Program-made: the position numbers and the translations under genes
Part shown: one piece after another, positions 26,469 to 35,213 of the stretch
Layout of the letters: each line of letters begins with the position of its first letter
How positions within the stretch are numbered: the stretch's first letter is position 1
Notes under the pieces: generated by a model
Told to the model about the DNA's origin: nothing
The model's input: the letters and a program-made list of their open reading frames with translations, nothing else
The model's database searches: none
Assembly (NCBI GenBank): GCA_021738065.1
Contig: JAIPCT010000004.1
Span: 16,145-80,144 of the forward strand
Length of the DNA stretch: 64,000 nucleotides
Direction of reading: 5' to 3'
DNA from: Burkholderiaceae bacterium
Lineage (GTDB): Bacteria > Pseudomonadota > Gammaproteobacteria > Burkholderiales > Rhodocyclaceae

Positions 26469-27665
26469 CTATCCCTTGACGCATACGAGTTGCTTCAAGG
26501 TATGAATCACTTCAACCAGATCGGTCTGGTTCGTCATCACAACGTCGATATCTTTATAGGCTCCCGGAATTTCATCGATCACATTCTTGTCCTTGCGGCA
26601 AATTACACCTTCGGTCTGACGGATCAGGTCTTCTTTGGTGAATTGCTTCTCGGCGGCGGTGCGGCTCATGCGTCGGCCAGCGCCATGGGCGCAGGAATTG
26701 AAGCTCTCTGGATTGCCCTTGCCGCGCACGATATAGCTTCTTGCTCCCATACTGCCGGGAATGATTCCCATGTCGCCCTCGCGGGCACGAATAGCTCCCT
26801 TGCGGGTGACGAAAACGTCGGCGTCATAATGATGTTCCACGGTCACGTAGTTGTGGTGGCAGTTCACTACTTCCGAGGTCACCACGAAGGGTGGCAGGTG
26901 GCGCACCAGTGCCGCGAGTACGAGATCGATCATTGAGCGCCTGTTCTGCATGGCGTATTCCTGTGCCCAGGTCACGGCCTCGACGTAGTCATTGAAATGC
27001 CTGCTGCCCTCCGGAAAATATGCAAGATCTTCGTCAGGCAGGTGGGCCATTTGGCGTTCCATGTCCTGCCGGGCCAGTTCGATAAAGTAGCTGGCTAAAG
27101 CGCTGCCAATGCCCCGGCTTCCTGAATGGAGCATTACCCAGACCTGATCGGCTTCGTCCAGGCAAACCTCGATGAAGTGGTTGCCGCTGCCGAGAGTGCC
27201 CATTTGGTTGATCCAGGTGGAGAACCGGCGAAACTTCTTGAGAAGCTGCGGATGTCTTTGCGTCATGGCCGTCAAGCGAGGCTCGAAGAGTTGAGCAGCG
27301 TCCACCAGCGCACGCGCACTTGAGTGTTCGGCACGACCGACCGGAACATCACGCGAAATTTGTCCGTAGACCTTTCTTAGCAATTTCTCATCCAGGTCGT
27401 TGGCCGTGAGCGAAAGTCGGCAGGCCACCATGCCACAGCCGATGTCGACGCCGACCGCTGCCGGGATGATGGCTTTGTGGGTGGCGATCACCGATCCGAT
27501 GGTGGCACCTCTACCGACATGCACATCCGGCATGGCGGCCACGTGATGATGAATGAAGGGCAGGCTGGCGATGTTTGCGAGTTGCTGCTTTGAGCGCTCA
27601 TCGACATCGTCCGTCCAGATCATTACCGGGACACGCGCTGATTGGATGACTTGTTTGATGGGCAT
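26469..27665 (-). CDS. rtcB: RNA-splicing ligase RtcB
   Basis: The product has 398 residues, close to the 408 of E. coli RtcB. The metal-binding block VGVDIGCGM includes Cys77; GSGNHF (159-164), the His of LHSGSRG (180) and CHHNYV follow, and the guanylated His lies in CAHGAGRRMSR (His327). RtcB joins RNA with 3'-phosphate or 2',3'-cyclic phosphate to 5'-OH ends using GTP and Mn2+. The ATG at 27665 is preferred over a TTG four codons upstream. It is co-directional with kptA. No archease or RtcA gene was seen nearby. Confidence 0.95.
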   Translation of the reverse strand: MPIKQVIQSARVPVMIWTDDVDERSKQQLANIASLPFIHHHVAAMPDVHVGRGATIGSVIATHKAIIPAAVGVDIGCGMVACRLSLTANDLDEKLLRKVYGQISRDVPVGRAEHSSARALVDAAQLFEPRLTAMTQRHPQLLKKFRRFSTWINQMGTLGSGNHFIEVCLDEADQVWVMLHSGSRGIGSALASYFIELARQDMERQMAHLPDEDLAYFPEGSRHFNDYVEAVTWAQEYAMQNRRSMIDLVLAALVRHLPPFVVTSEVVNCHHNYVTVEHHYDADVFVTRKGAIRAREGDMGIIPGSMGARSYIVRGKGNPESFNSCAHGAGRRMSRTAAEKQFTKEDLIRQTEGVICRKDKNVIDEIPGAYKDIDVVMTNQTDLVEVIHTLKQLVCVKG

Positions 27666-27740
27666 GTCACTTACCAAACCGACGAGATCAGGTCCGGCAG
27701 CACTTCCCCGGCCAGTTCGCTCAAGCTCAGGCTTACCCGA

Positions 27741-28425
27741 TCATCCATAGTCGTCGGATTCGGGTTCGCCTGGATGGATATCGCGCCGTGAGGCCGCATC
27801 ATTGGCGGCCTCACGCTCGATGTCCGGCAATATTTCGGCAAACCACACTACGTCGGGACGAATGTGGCCCCTGGCTCTCGGTTTTCCATGTGGCGAAGAG
27901 GCATGAGAGATCATCGCCGGTCGATCCGCCTTTATCCCAATCGCCGCGCGTGGCGTAAATGGCCGCCTCCGGAGCAATCCGACGCATGGCGGTCACCGCG
28001 TTTGCAAGTTCACGGGTAGTGAAATAGCGGCGATCACCGCACAGCAGCATGGCATCGGGAGGATGGCTGCCAATGGATGACGTTCGTCTTGCCGTCTCCA
28101 ACCCTTGAAGGATGGAGCGATGCCAGGCTTCCGTGGTTCTCCCCTGCGGGTTTAGCGATGGAACAACAAGGCATTGGGCGCCTGGAAACATGACCATGCG
28201 CAAGTCGGCCAGATCGATGCCCGGCATGCTTTCGGGGTCGAGCGCCGAAGCAAGCGCGCGACAGGCGCACAATGAATATTGAAAGAAAACGTCGTTCTGA
28301 AATCGCGGAGTTGTCATGGTGGATGAGAAAGGAATCAACGACAAAATGATTGCACGCACAACGGTACGAAGGTGTCCCGAATCATCATCTGAAATGTTGA
28401 CGGACAGCCTTTCACCGATCGACAT
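27741..28425 (-). pseudogene. Unknown gene beside rtcB, possibly frameshifted
   Basis: A frame from the ATG at 28425 encodes about 204 residues, with protein-like segments such as LRMVMFPGAQCLVVPS and DAMLLCGDRRYFTTRELA, then ends at 27811. Near 27880 another frame takes over that reads GHIRPDVVWFAEILPDIE and ends at 27741, so the gene may be one protein broken by a frameshift. The RPDVVWF stretch resembles sirtuins, but the rest does not. No family is recognised with confidence. It lies between rtcB (75 nt downstream) and the divergent WYL regulator, as if part of the RNA-repair operon. Confidence 0.4.
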
Positions 28426-28442
28426 CAGTGTATCGAAGTAAG

Positions 28443-28457
28443 CGACAATCAATGTCG
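28443..28457. promoter_or_regulatory. CGACA-N5-TGTCG palindrome in the WYL/RNA-repair divergent gap
   Basis: CGACA and TGTCG flank ATCAA, lying 45 nt upstream of the WYL start and 17 nt upstream of the unknown gene on the other strand. The same palindrome type occurs at 37356-37370 before the AAA+ operon. Confidence 0.5.
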
Positions 28458-28502
28458 TATGGTTAACGGAAACTGCAACCACTTCAATTCGGAGGGCGCC
28501 AA

Positions 28503-29531
28503 ATGCCACGCAAGTCGAAGAACAAAGCCAGCAGCACCCTGCAACGTCAGTGGACCATGCTGCGGGCGATTCCAAGATTGCCGCGAGTTATCGGCACAAG
28601 CGAATTGATCGCTCGCCTGGACAGCGCTGGGTTCAACGTGGATTTGCGAACGATTCAGCGCGACCTCAACAGTCTCTCGGAAGTGCTGCCGCTGGCCTCG
28701 GATCAGCACAAGCCGCAGGGCTGGGGCTGGTTGCCGAACGCAGGTCAATTCGACATACCGGGGCTTGAGCCGCAGGCCGCGCTGGCTTTCCTCATGGCCG
28801 AAGCACACCTTCGTTCGGTGCTGCCGGCCAGCACCCTGGATTCCCTGCGTCCATGGTTCGATACCGCCCACGCCGTGCTCGACGAACACGGCAATGGGCT
28901 CGCCAAATGGCCCGGCAAAGTTCGCGTGCTGCCGCGCGGCTTGCCGCTGAAAGTGCCGGTCATCCGGCCCGAGGTACAGGCCGCCGTCTATCAGGCCGTG
29001 TTACAGGACTGCAAGTTGAGCATTAGCTACGGCACCAAGTCGGACACGGCCGATGGGGAGGAGCAACCCCACCGCGCCGTCTCGCCTCTGGCGCTGGTAG
29101 TACGCGACGGTGTCGTGTATCTCGTCTGCGTGTATGACGGCTACAGCGATCCCAGGCAGCTTGCGCTGCACCGCATGCGCGCGGCCGAACCGCTGGAAGA
29201 CCCCGCGCAGCGACCGAAGGGCTTTTCCATCGACGGCTACATTGCCGAGGGGGAGTTCGGCATTCCGCTCAATCCCCGTCCCATCAAGCTGGAAGCCGAG
29301 TTCTATCGGCATGTCGCCATTCATCTGCGCGAATCGCCGATTTCGGAAGACCAGACAATTCGTGACATCGACGAAGACAATATCCTGCTGCGCGCCACCG
29401 TGCCGGATACGCTGGAACTGCGCCTCTGGCTCAAGAGCTTTGGCGACGACGTGGCGGTACTCAAGCCAGTTGCCTTGCGCAGAGAGTTTCGGGAAATGGC
29501 CGAGAACCTCAAGGATTATTACGAAGATTGA
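28503..29531 (+). CDS. WYL-domain transcriptional regulator
   Basis: The product has 342 residues. The N-terminal winged HTH (about 15-65) has GTSELIARLDSAGFNVDLRT, the usual DeoR-like layout. The WYL domain (about 155-240) contains the SYGTK strand, PLALVVRDGVVYLVCV and the RQLALHRMRAAEPL block. The C-terminal extension resembles the WCX domain. WYL proteins sense nucleic-acid or nucleotide ligands and often control DNA-damage, RNA-repair or defence genes. The strong site GGAGGG lies 5 nt before ATG. It is divergent from the RNA-repair locus, so it is the likely regulator. Confidence 0.92.
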   Translation: MPRKSKNKASSTLQRQWTMLRAIPRLPRVIGTSELIARLDSAGFNVDLRTIQRDLNSLSEVLPLASDQHKPQGWGWLPNAGQFDIPGLEPQAALAFLMAEAHLRSVLPASTLDSLRPWFDTAHAVLDEHGNGLAKWPGKVRVLPRGLPLKVPVIRPEVQAAVYQAVLQDCKLSISYGTKSDTADGEEQPHRAVSPLALVVRDGVVYLVCVYDGYSDPRQLALHRMRAAEPLEDPAQRPKGFSIDGYIAEGEFGIPLNPRPIKLEAEFYRHVAIHLRESPISEDQTIRDIDEDNILLRATVPDTLELRLWLKSFGDDVAVLKPVALRREFREMAENLKDYYED

Positions 29532-29627
29532 GCAGCCTTTCCGGCGACCACTCCGACCGCAAAAGAATTGTGAGTGTCTGTTCCCAAGCGACGCTCCGTG
29601 TCGCTTGTACCCCATATCCTTTGCCGC

Positions 29628-30503
29628 ATGGATACCGGAACACGCCCCCACGACGAAATCGCGATCTGGCTTGCGGCGCAGAACCCCGTGATTCACCGAC
29701 AACGCCACGCGCTTGCACGCGCCTATCCCGCGGTTGCTTTGACGCTGGCACGGCCGCACGAGAATCCGACCTTGCTTGCGATCAGCGCCGCAATCGACCG
29801 GGGCGAAGCGCTTGATGCCGCCGTCGCCGCCCTCGTCGGCGTGAGTCCGCCCGCTGTGGTCCGCCTGGAAAACATCAGCCCGGAGACTATCACCGACGAA
29901 TGGATCAAGCATCCCATCGAACTGTTCTGGGCAATGGACGTGCTGCATCCCCTAAACAGTCCGCAGACGCCGGAAGAATGGAATGTGCTGCGCAAACTCT
30001 GGATCAATACGGGGCTGGAATGGGATGAAGCCTACCGAAACGCTGTCGGGATTGGGCGCGAACGGCAGGTCGTGTTGGAATATCTGTTTCGCGGCCTGTG
30101 CGCGCAAGGCTATGGCGAGCCCGTCCGAACTCTCGCAGACCGCCTGGTTGCGCCGCTTCCCGGTATAGAAACCGATCCGGAATGCATCTGGCAATTCAAC
30201 GGCTATGTCAGCTTCGTCGAGATGCTCATTGCTCCGACGATCTTGCTGAAGCGAAAAGAATCATGGAACGGCGCCGAGCGCCTACTTATGCGCTATCCGC
30301 CCGGCGAGTTGATCAGGCAGTGGGAATCCTGGCGTTGCATCATCGCTGCGCATGGCGATGCCGGGTTTGAAAACTGGAGCGAATGCGAAGACATGGCCAA
30401 GGCTCGATGGATAATGCGGCTTGTCGTACCGGACTTCGATGATGCCGTGCGATGGGTGGATTGCCATCCGAGGCAGTCTGCATCCTTGCCCACGGACTAC
30501 TGA
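29628..30503 (+). CDS. Hypothetical protein, 291 residues
   Basis: The start at 29628 (MDTGTRPHDEIAIW) is preferred; a GTG at 29574 would extend it by 18 residues. The first half is Ala/Leu-rich and helical, and the second half is Trp- and acidic-rich (for example EEWNVLRKLWINTGLEWDEA). The product has no membrane span or signal sequence and no recognised family. It follows the WYL gene on the same strand by about 100 nt and may belong to the same module. Confidence 0.65.
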   Translation: MDTGTRPHDEIAIWLAAQNPVIHRQRHALARAYPAVALTLARPHENPTLLAISAAIDRGEALDAAVAALVGVSPPAVVRLENISPETITDEWIKHPIELFWAMDVLHPLNSPQTPEEWNVLRKLWINTGLEWDEAYRNAVGIGRERQVVLEYLFRGLCAQGYGEPVRTLADRLVAPLPGIETDPECIWQFNGYVSFVEMLIAPTILLKRKESWNGAERLLMRYPPGELIRQWESWRCIIAAHGDAGFENWSECEDMAKARWIMRLVVPDFDDAVRWVDCHPRQSASLPTDY

Positions 30504-30519
30504 CGAGCGAAGGAAATTC

Positions 30520-30816
30520 ATGACTACCTGGAACAACTGCACCGCAGACATCCTGTACTACGACGGCACGCCGGCTGACACCAACGACGATGGATACATC
30601 GTTCGACTGACCGATGACCTGATCGAGGTGGCCTACGATGACGAGGACGGAGCTGTCTGCTATCGTGGAAAGAGCAACGGCGACGGACACTTTGATCTGA
30701 CCGCTGCAGAGCGAGCCGGCCGTGCCTCGCTACACTGTTTTCCGGATAGCCACTTTCTGGAAGGATATTGGCAGGAAGAGAAGTGTCGGGGAATGTGGCG
30801 GATACAGTTGAAGTGA
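30520..30816 (+). CDS. Hypothetical small acidic protein, 98 residues
   Basis: The start at 30520 has a GAAGGAAA ribosome site upstream; the longer frame is a shadow of the previous gene. The product is Asp/Glu-rich, with segments such as DLIEVAYDDEDGAVCYRGK and a final GMWRIQLK. The alternating pattern suggests a small beta-barrel. It begins 16 nt after the preceding stop, so it is probably co-transcribed. No family is recognised. Confidence 0.68.
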   Translation: MTTWNNCTADILYYDGTPADTNDDGYIVRLTDDLIEVAYDDEDGAVCYRGKSNGDGHFDLTAAERAGRASLHCFPDSHFLEGYWQEEKCRGMWRIQLK

Positions 30817-30847
30817 TCTAAGGAACAAATCTTCTGGGAGTGTAAAA

Positions 30848-31513
30848 ATGAGTACTGGTGCGGATAGAGGCGCTGAAATTTTGGACTGCTTGATTCGTGG
30901 AGGCGAAAAGGCGGTCGCTGATTTTGCTGAAATAAGTGGTGGGGACTGGTTCGATGAGGCGCCAGAATATTTCCTTACGACCTATCTGGCGTCATCGGTG
31001 CGAAAGCTCGAAAAGACCTATGCGCTACTTGAGGTTAATGTAGACGAAACGAGGCAAGAAGCCGGAGCGCGCCGGCGAGGGCGCCCCGCGAAAAATGAAC
31101 GTAGAAATGGGCGATTTGACTTCGTGATCTACGGAGCCAATGACAAGCCACGAGGATCGATCGAAGTTAAGTCTCCGCTGTGGGTTGTTGATGAAAACAG
31201 ACTGGGACCGGATTTCGAGCGTCTAGTAACAAGCATCTCAGCGAATCGCGATTCGTCGTTCCAATTTGGCGCATTTATCTATTATGCATCTGTATCCGAT
31301 CCTAAGGCGAAGCACAATAACGCCACTGCGAAATTGAGAGAACTGGTTACTAAGATCCATGATCGGGCCAAGGGTGCTGCCAAAGAACATGGGCTTGTTG
31401 CAACATCTTGTCCGGGATCGATCCACCGCGGCAACGAAGACGACGACGGCGCTTGGTGTGTGTCTGCAATTGTTTTTACACAAAAGGGCGGAGAGCGGTA
31501 TTTTCGCAACTAG
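30848..31513 (+). CDS. Unknown protein with PD-(D/E)XK-like nuclease motif
   Basis: The product has 221 residues. Residues 90-108 read FDFVIYG then SIEVK, giving Asp91 and the Glu106-x-Lys108 pair expected of a restriction-type nuclease core. A helical N-terminus with acidic residues precedes it and a basic RRRGRPAKN stretch lies just before. The gene is visibly lower in GC than its neighbours, which suggests recent transfer. It could be a restriction or mobile-element-type nuclease, but no family assignment is possible. Confidence 0.6.
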   Translation: MSTGADRGAEILDCLIRGGEKAVADFAEISGGDWFDEAPEYFLTTYLASSVRKLEKTYALLEVNVDETRQEAGARRRGRPAKNERRNGRFDFVIYGANDKPRGSIEVKSPLWVVDENRLGPDFERLVTSISANRDSSFQFGAFIYYASVSDPKAKHNNATAKLRELVTKIHDRAKGAAKEHGLVATSCPGSIHRGNEDDDGAWCVSAIVFTQKGGERYFRN

Positions 31514-31724
31514 AAGAAGCGAATCAACGTTTTTTCAGAAAACGTCTGTCTCAGTCTAATCACCGCCAGCTTGCCTAGCTTTCAGTAGCCCTGAAATTGC
31601 CGTTCTAACAATAGCGAGACGGCGACAATCCGTCGATCTCCAAACGACAGTAATCGTCGCATGCTCCCCGCACACTCCCTTTGCCCACTTTGCGTGGGCT
31701 CATCAAAATTCAAGGGAGCGAATC
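31514..31724. promoter_or_regulatory. Intergenic region with several small palindromes
   Basis: Two CGAC/GTCG palindromes are seen, at 31623-31635 and 31645-31659; the second (CGACA-GTAAT-CGTCG) is one base from the palindrome upstream of the WYL gene. A perfect inverted repeat GCCCAC-TTTGC-GTGGGC lies at 31683-31699, before an AGGGAG ribosome site. Confidence 0.4.
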
Positions 31725-32993
31725 ATGATCAAGGCGGGCGGAATTCTTGCCATCATTGCCGGACTGCTGGGCTTGCTGGCAGGCGTGGTGACGTTGTTTA
31801 TGGGCGGGCTGGGAGCGGCATTCTCCGCTGACGGTGCCGGCATGATAGTCGGCATGGGCTGGGGCGGCATCCTGTTTTCGCTGCTGGTCGTGGTGTATGG
31901 CGCGACGGCGTTTGCCGCGCCGCGCGCGGGTGCGACGGGGCTTGCTCTTTCGGCCATCGCCGGCATGGCCTTGGGCGGCATGCTGGTGGCGATCCTGATG
32001 GTTCCGGCGCTGATCGCCGCCGTGATGGTGTGGTTTGGGAAAGCGAAATTGGAAGCTGGTCAGCAGCCTGTTGCCTCCGGCCACTGGAAAGGCATGGCCG
32101 CAGCGGCGGTTGCACCGATTCTAGCCGCCGTGCTGATTGGCGGTCAGGTAGTCGGCTCGAAGGAGAGCGCATCGGCATCCACTACGACAGGCGGTGACGC
32201 GCAGATCGCACGGATTGGACAGACCGTTCATTCAGCCCGGTTCGATGTCACGGTACGCGGAATGCGGCTTGCCGACGTGCTTGGAGGTGACTTCGGCGCG
32301 GAGAAAGCGACACCGGGAACAGTCTTCGCGGTGCTCGACGTCGTGGTGCGTTGCGTGGATAAGGAGAGCCGGTTCTATACCGTTGGCGACTTGCTGGTCG
32401 AACTGGACGGCAAGACACTCAAGTTTGACCGAAGCGAGACGGTGCTGGGACTGAGCTCGCCTGTCGGCAGCATCAATCCGATGATGGAGAAATCGGGCTA
32501 TGTGGTGTACAAAATCCCGACGGCCGCCGCAAACGCGCCGATGTACTGGACGCCGGGGCGAGGCTTCGACAAGGTGCGCTTTTCACTCAACGCGCCCGTG
32601 GCGCCAATGGCCGCACAGAGCGCCGTATCGCCAGCGCCGACTTTACCCGCCGCATCTGCGCCGATGCCGAACGAGGGGAATGCCAGCGGCGATCAGGCGG
32701 GTCTCGCGGGCGACTATGCCGATCCGCACAACAGCTTGCTGAAAATCCGACGCCAGGCAACCGGGCTGTTCAAGTTCTCGCTGGAAGCCGTCAGCCCGAA
32801 CGGGAACACGGGCTCGGCGGAGGGCGATCTGACCGCGGCGGGCAGTGCTTACACCTGGCGCGATGCCGAGTTCGATTGCCTGCTCACCTTTCATCCTTCC
32901 GGCAACAGCATTTCGGTTGCCCAGAAAGGAAGCTGCGGCTTCGGCATGGGTGTCGGGGCGGAGGGAACCTACCGCAGGCGGACGGGACCGTAA
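31725..32993 (+). CDS. Membrane protein with DUF4352-like extracytoplasmic domain
   Basis: The product has 422 residues. Four hydrophobic segments occupy about residues 1-150, ending near AAVLIGGQVVG. Residues about 160-290 (IGQTVHSARFDVTVRG then GTVFAVLDVVVRCVDKES) match a DUF4352/telokin-like immunoglobulin fold. A Pro/Ala linker carries an in-frame E element, and the last 90 residues form another beta-rich domain. It probably sits in the membrane with its folded domains outside. The function is unknown. Confidence 0.75.
   Translation: MIKAGGILAIIAGLLGLLAGVVTLFMGGLGAAFSADGAGMIVGMGWGGILFSLLVVVYGATAFAAPRAGATGLALSAIAGMALGGMLVAILMVPALIAAVMVWFGKAKLEAGQQPVASGHWKGMAAAAVAPILAAVLIGGQVVGSKESASASTTTGGDAQIARIGQTVHSARFDVTVRGMRLADVLGGDFGAEKATPGTVFAVLDVVVRCVDKESRFYTVGDLLVELDGKTLKFDRSETVLGLSSPVGSINPMMEKSGYVVYKIPTAAANAPMYWTPGRGFDKVRFSLNAPVAPMAAQSAVSPAPTLPAASAPMPNEGNASGDQAGLAGDYADPHNSLLKIRRQATGLFKFSLEAVSPNGNTGSAEGDLTAAGSAYTWRDAEFDCLLTFHPSGNSISVAQKGSCGFGMGVGAEGTYRRRTGP
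32622..32644 (+). repeat. E element, short form in frame inside a membrane-protein gene (E5)
   Basis: The core GCCGTATCGCCAGCGCCGAC followed by TTT matches the short E consensus exactly. It encodes AVSPAPTL in the linker before the C-terminal domain, at about residues 300-307. Confidence 0.78.
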
Positions 32994-33035
32994 TCCTCCG
33001 CTCAATCCTATGAACCAATCGACAGGAAAACTCTC

Positions 33036-33560
33036 ATGACGATCACCGCACAATTGACGCTCGGCGACGGCGAGCGAAGCATGACTCTATCGCTGTGCTC
33101 AGTTGCCCTGGCCAAACTTGCCGAGACACTGATTGACCACGAGGACACGGCCGAAGCGCTCGACTGGCTTTCGCGCCACGCCGATTCCGCAGTGCGCAAG
33201 GCGATTGCCCGCAAGAAATGTCTGCCCGCAACGGCGGTCAGGCGCCTGGTCGCCGATCCCGCCGTGGAGGTGACGCTGGAACTGTTGCGATCGATCCGGG
33301 CGCGCAGGGCATTGACTGGCGGCGAGGTGATTTCGTTATGCCTGCGCGATCCGGCTGTGGCCGAGTCAATTGCCTGTCGATACGACAATTTTGAATTGGA
33401 CGGCGATGCCGTTGCCAATTTTCTGGAACGTCATGCCGACTCGCGGGTGCGCATCGCCTTGGCTGGAAACGCGTTTGTGCCGAAGCCGATATTGCGGCGC
33501 CTCGCGCAAAGCGATCCGGATGCCGGCGTGCGAAACGATGCGCGGCAAATGCTTGAGTGA
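33036..33560 (+). CDS. Leucine-rich-variant/HEAT-like repeat protein
   Basis: The product has 174 residues. Short helical repeats are visible: LDWLSRHADSAVRKAIARKK, LPATAVRRLVADPAVEV, FLERHADSRVRIALAGN and PILRRLAQSDPDAGVRND. They resemble the leucine-rich repeat variant family, which forms a curved protein-binding solenoid. The first 40 residues form a strand-rich cap. A role as an adaptor is possible. It begins 42 nt after the preceding gene. Confidence 0.65.
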   Translation: MTITAQLTLGDGERSMTLSLCSVALAKLAETLIDHEDTAEALDWLSRHADSAVRKAIARKKCLPATAVRRLVADPAVEVTLELLRSIRARRALTGGEVISLCLRDPAVAESIACRYDNFELDGDAVANFLERHADSRVRIALAGNAFVPKPILRRLAQSDPDAGVRNDARQMLE

Positions 33561-33613
33561 ATCGCTTTTCGCAACGGCATCGCCTGCCGGTGGAGGGGCG
33601 AATGCCGTCAGGG

Positions 33614-35107
33614 CTAAAGCTTTCCTGAAAGCATTCGCCACAGCCTGACCATTGCCAGTGTGTCCAGCTTGCAATACTCGCGAAGTTGCCGGTCGATTTC
33701 GGCCTTGTCGCGGGAGGGCAATTCGCCGGGGAACACGGCTTCCATCCAAGCGGTCATCGCCATTCCGCCATCCTGAATCCCGTCGAGTGTCTCGTAGCCG
33801 AGGTCCGCCGCAATGGTTGGCAGCACTCGCTTCAGGCTCCAACTGCCTTCCTGGTCGGGATGGTAGTAGTGCTCGCGGGCAATGGGATGCAGATCGACGA
33901 TGCGATCATCGATTGCCAGCAAATCACGCCGCATGCGCGGGAACCGCTCGGCGAGTTCCCTGATACGGGCTTTTTCGAAGGAGGCGCTATAGACGAAGAC
34001 CGGCCCGCGCTTGCCGCATGCGCCGATCAGCGCGACTGCCAGTGGCTTTGACGGATCGTTGCCGGACAGATCAAGAAACGCCTCATGTTCGAGCTTGCCG
34101 GTACGGGACAGGCGATGCAGGCTGAACTGAAAACAAATGTTCTGATAGGGCCGCGTACCGGCCCAGATCGGTACGGGCAGGCTGATCGACTCGAAATCGA
34201 GAAACCAGGCCGGCGATCCGTGAGGTGCGAGCGTCTTGGCTGCGCCCTTGCGGTCGAACCACGGTTTTCCGGAAAGAGATTGTGTCTTGACGCGAAGCTG
34301 TAGCGCGTTCAGCAAGGTATCCGGCACCTGGCGCAGATCGGCGATCTCCGGTCGTGCAAGATGTTCCTTGAGTTGCTTGCGCCTCACGTCGGGCAGCCAG
34401 GCCACCGGGTGATCGGCCTGGGTTTCCGTACTGGCGCAGTAGTCCACAAAGCCGCAGGCATAGGGCTTTCGGCATTGCTCGCCGGTGCAGATGTCGGATG
34501 CCTTGCGTCGGCCGGCAATTTTTCGTGCATCGGCAATCCATTGCTCGACCTCGCACTCGCGGTCGAAGGCTTCATCGGTGAGATCGTTTTCCACCAGCAG
34601 GCCGTTGTAGTCGCCGTCGCCTGCGTAGGTCCATTGGCTGTCGATATGAGCCAGGGCAATCGCGGCGAGCGGCACTCCGGCCCGGCGGGCAATAAAGGAC
34701 TGAATGGCGGCATCGTCGCGGTGGTAGTCGTGCACCGAGGTCGAGGATTTGACTTCCACCATGCGCCACATTCGTCGGCCGCCGCGTTTGATCGGCAGCA
34801 TCACGTCGGCGTAAGCCAACGCGCCTTTTGCGGAGAATCCCGCCTCAAAAATCGGATTCCGACCGGCGAGCAGCGTCATGCTCTGCGCAAGAACATCGGC
34901 GTGCCGTTGGGTGCCGGGATCGAACACGACCCCTTTACCCTTCGGATCATAAAGTCGTCGCGCTACCTCGCCGACAGCGTGGCCAGCGCCAAAACTGGCC
35001 AGCGTGGCCGGAGAATCCTCGCGAAGATCAGGCCGATGGATTTCCAGCCATAGGCGCCGGGGACATTGCCGAAACGCCAGCAGCTTGGACTTGGAAAGAT
35101 TTTTCAT
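33614..35107 (-). CDS. Cas4-like/DUF2779 nuclease with a second exonuclease domain
   Basis: The product has 497 residues. The N-terminal half resembles Cas4/RecB nucleases: Cys15 in RQCPRR, Asp101, Glu118-Val-Lys120, then Cys207, Cys212, Cys218 and Cys224, which would hold an Fe-S cluster. The C-terminal half is a DUF2779/RNase-H-like domain with FLDFES (304-306) and a late YCKLDTLAMVRL, consistent with DEDD 3'-5' exonuclease motifs. The two activities could process DNA or RNA ends. It lies 106 nt downstream of the AAA+ gene on the same strand, so the two probably act together. Confidence 0.82.
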   Translation of the reverse strand: MKNLSKSKLLAFRQCPRRLWLEIHRPDLREDSPATLASFGAGHAVGEVARRLYDPKGKGVVFDPGTQRHADVLAQSMTLLAGRNPIFEAGFSAKGALAYADVMLPIKRGGRRMWRMVEVKSSTSVHDYHRDDAAIQSFIARRAGVPLAAIALAHIDSQWTYAGDGDYNGLLVENDLTDEAFDRECEVEQWIADARKIAGRRKASDICTGEQCRKPYACGFVDYCASTETQADHPVAWLPDVRRKQLKEHLARPEIADLRQVPDTLLNALQLRVKTQSLSGKPWFDRKGAAKTLAPHGSPAWFLDFESISLPVPIWAGTRPYQNICFQFSLHRLSRTGKLEHEAFLDLSGNDPSKPLAVALIGACGKRGPVFVYSASFEKARIRELAERFPRMRRDLLAIDDRIVDLHPIAREHYYHPDQEGSWSLKRVLPTIAADLGYETLDGIQDGGMAMTAWMEAVFPGELPSRDKAEIDRQLREYCKLDTLAMVRLWRMLSGKL

Positions 35108-35213
35108 CGCGGCGAATCCTTTTGCATAACGGGTCGATATGCGCGGCGAACAGTTCCACCGCCACGTTCAGCCGATGGCGTCGCGCTGCTTTCTGCTGCG
35201 AGGATAGCGCGCA

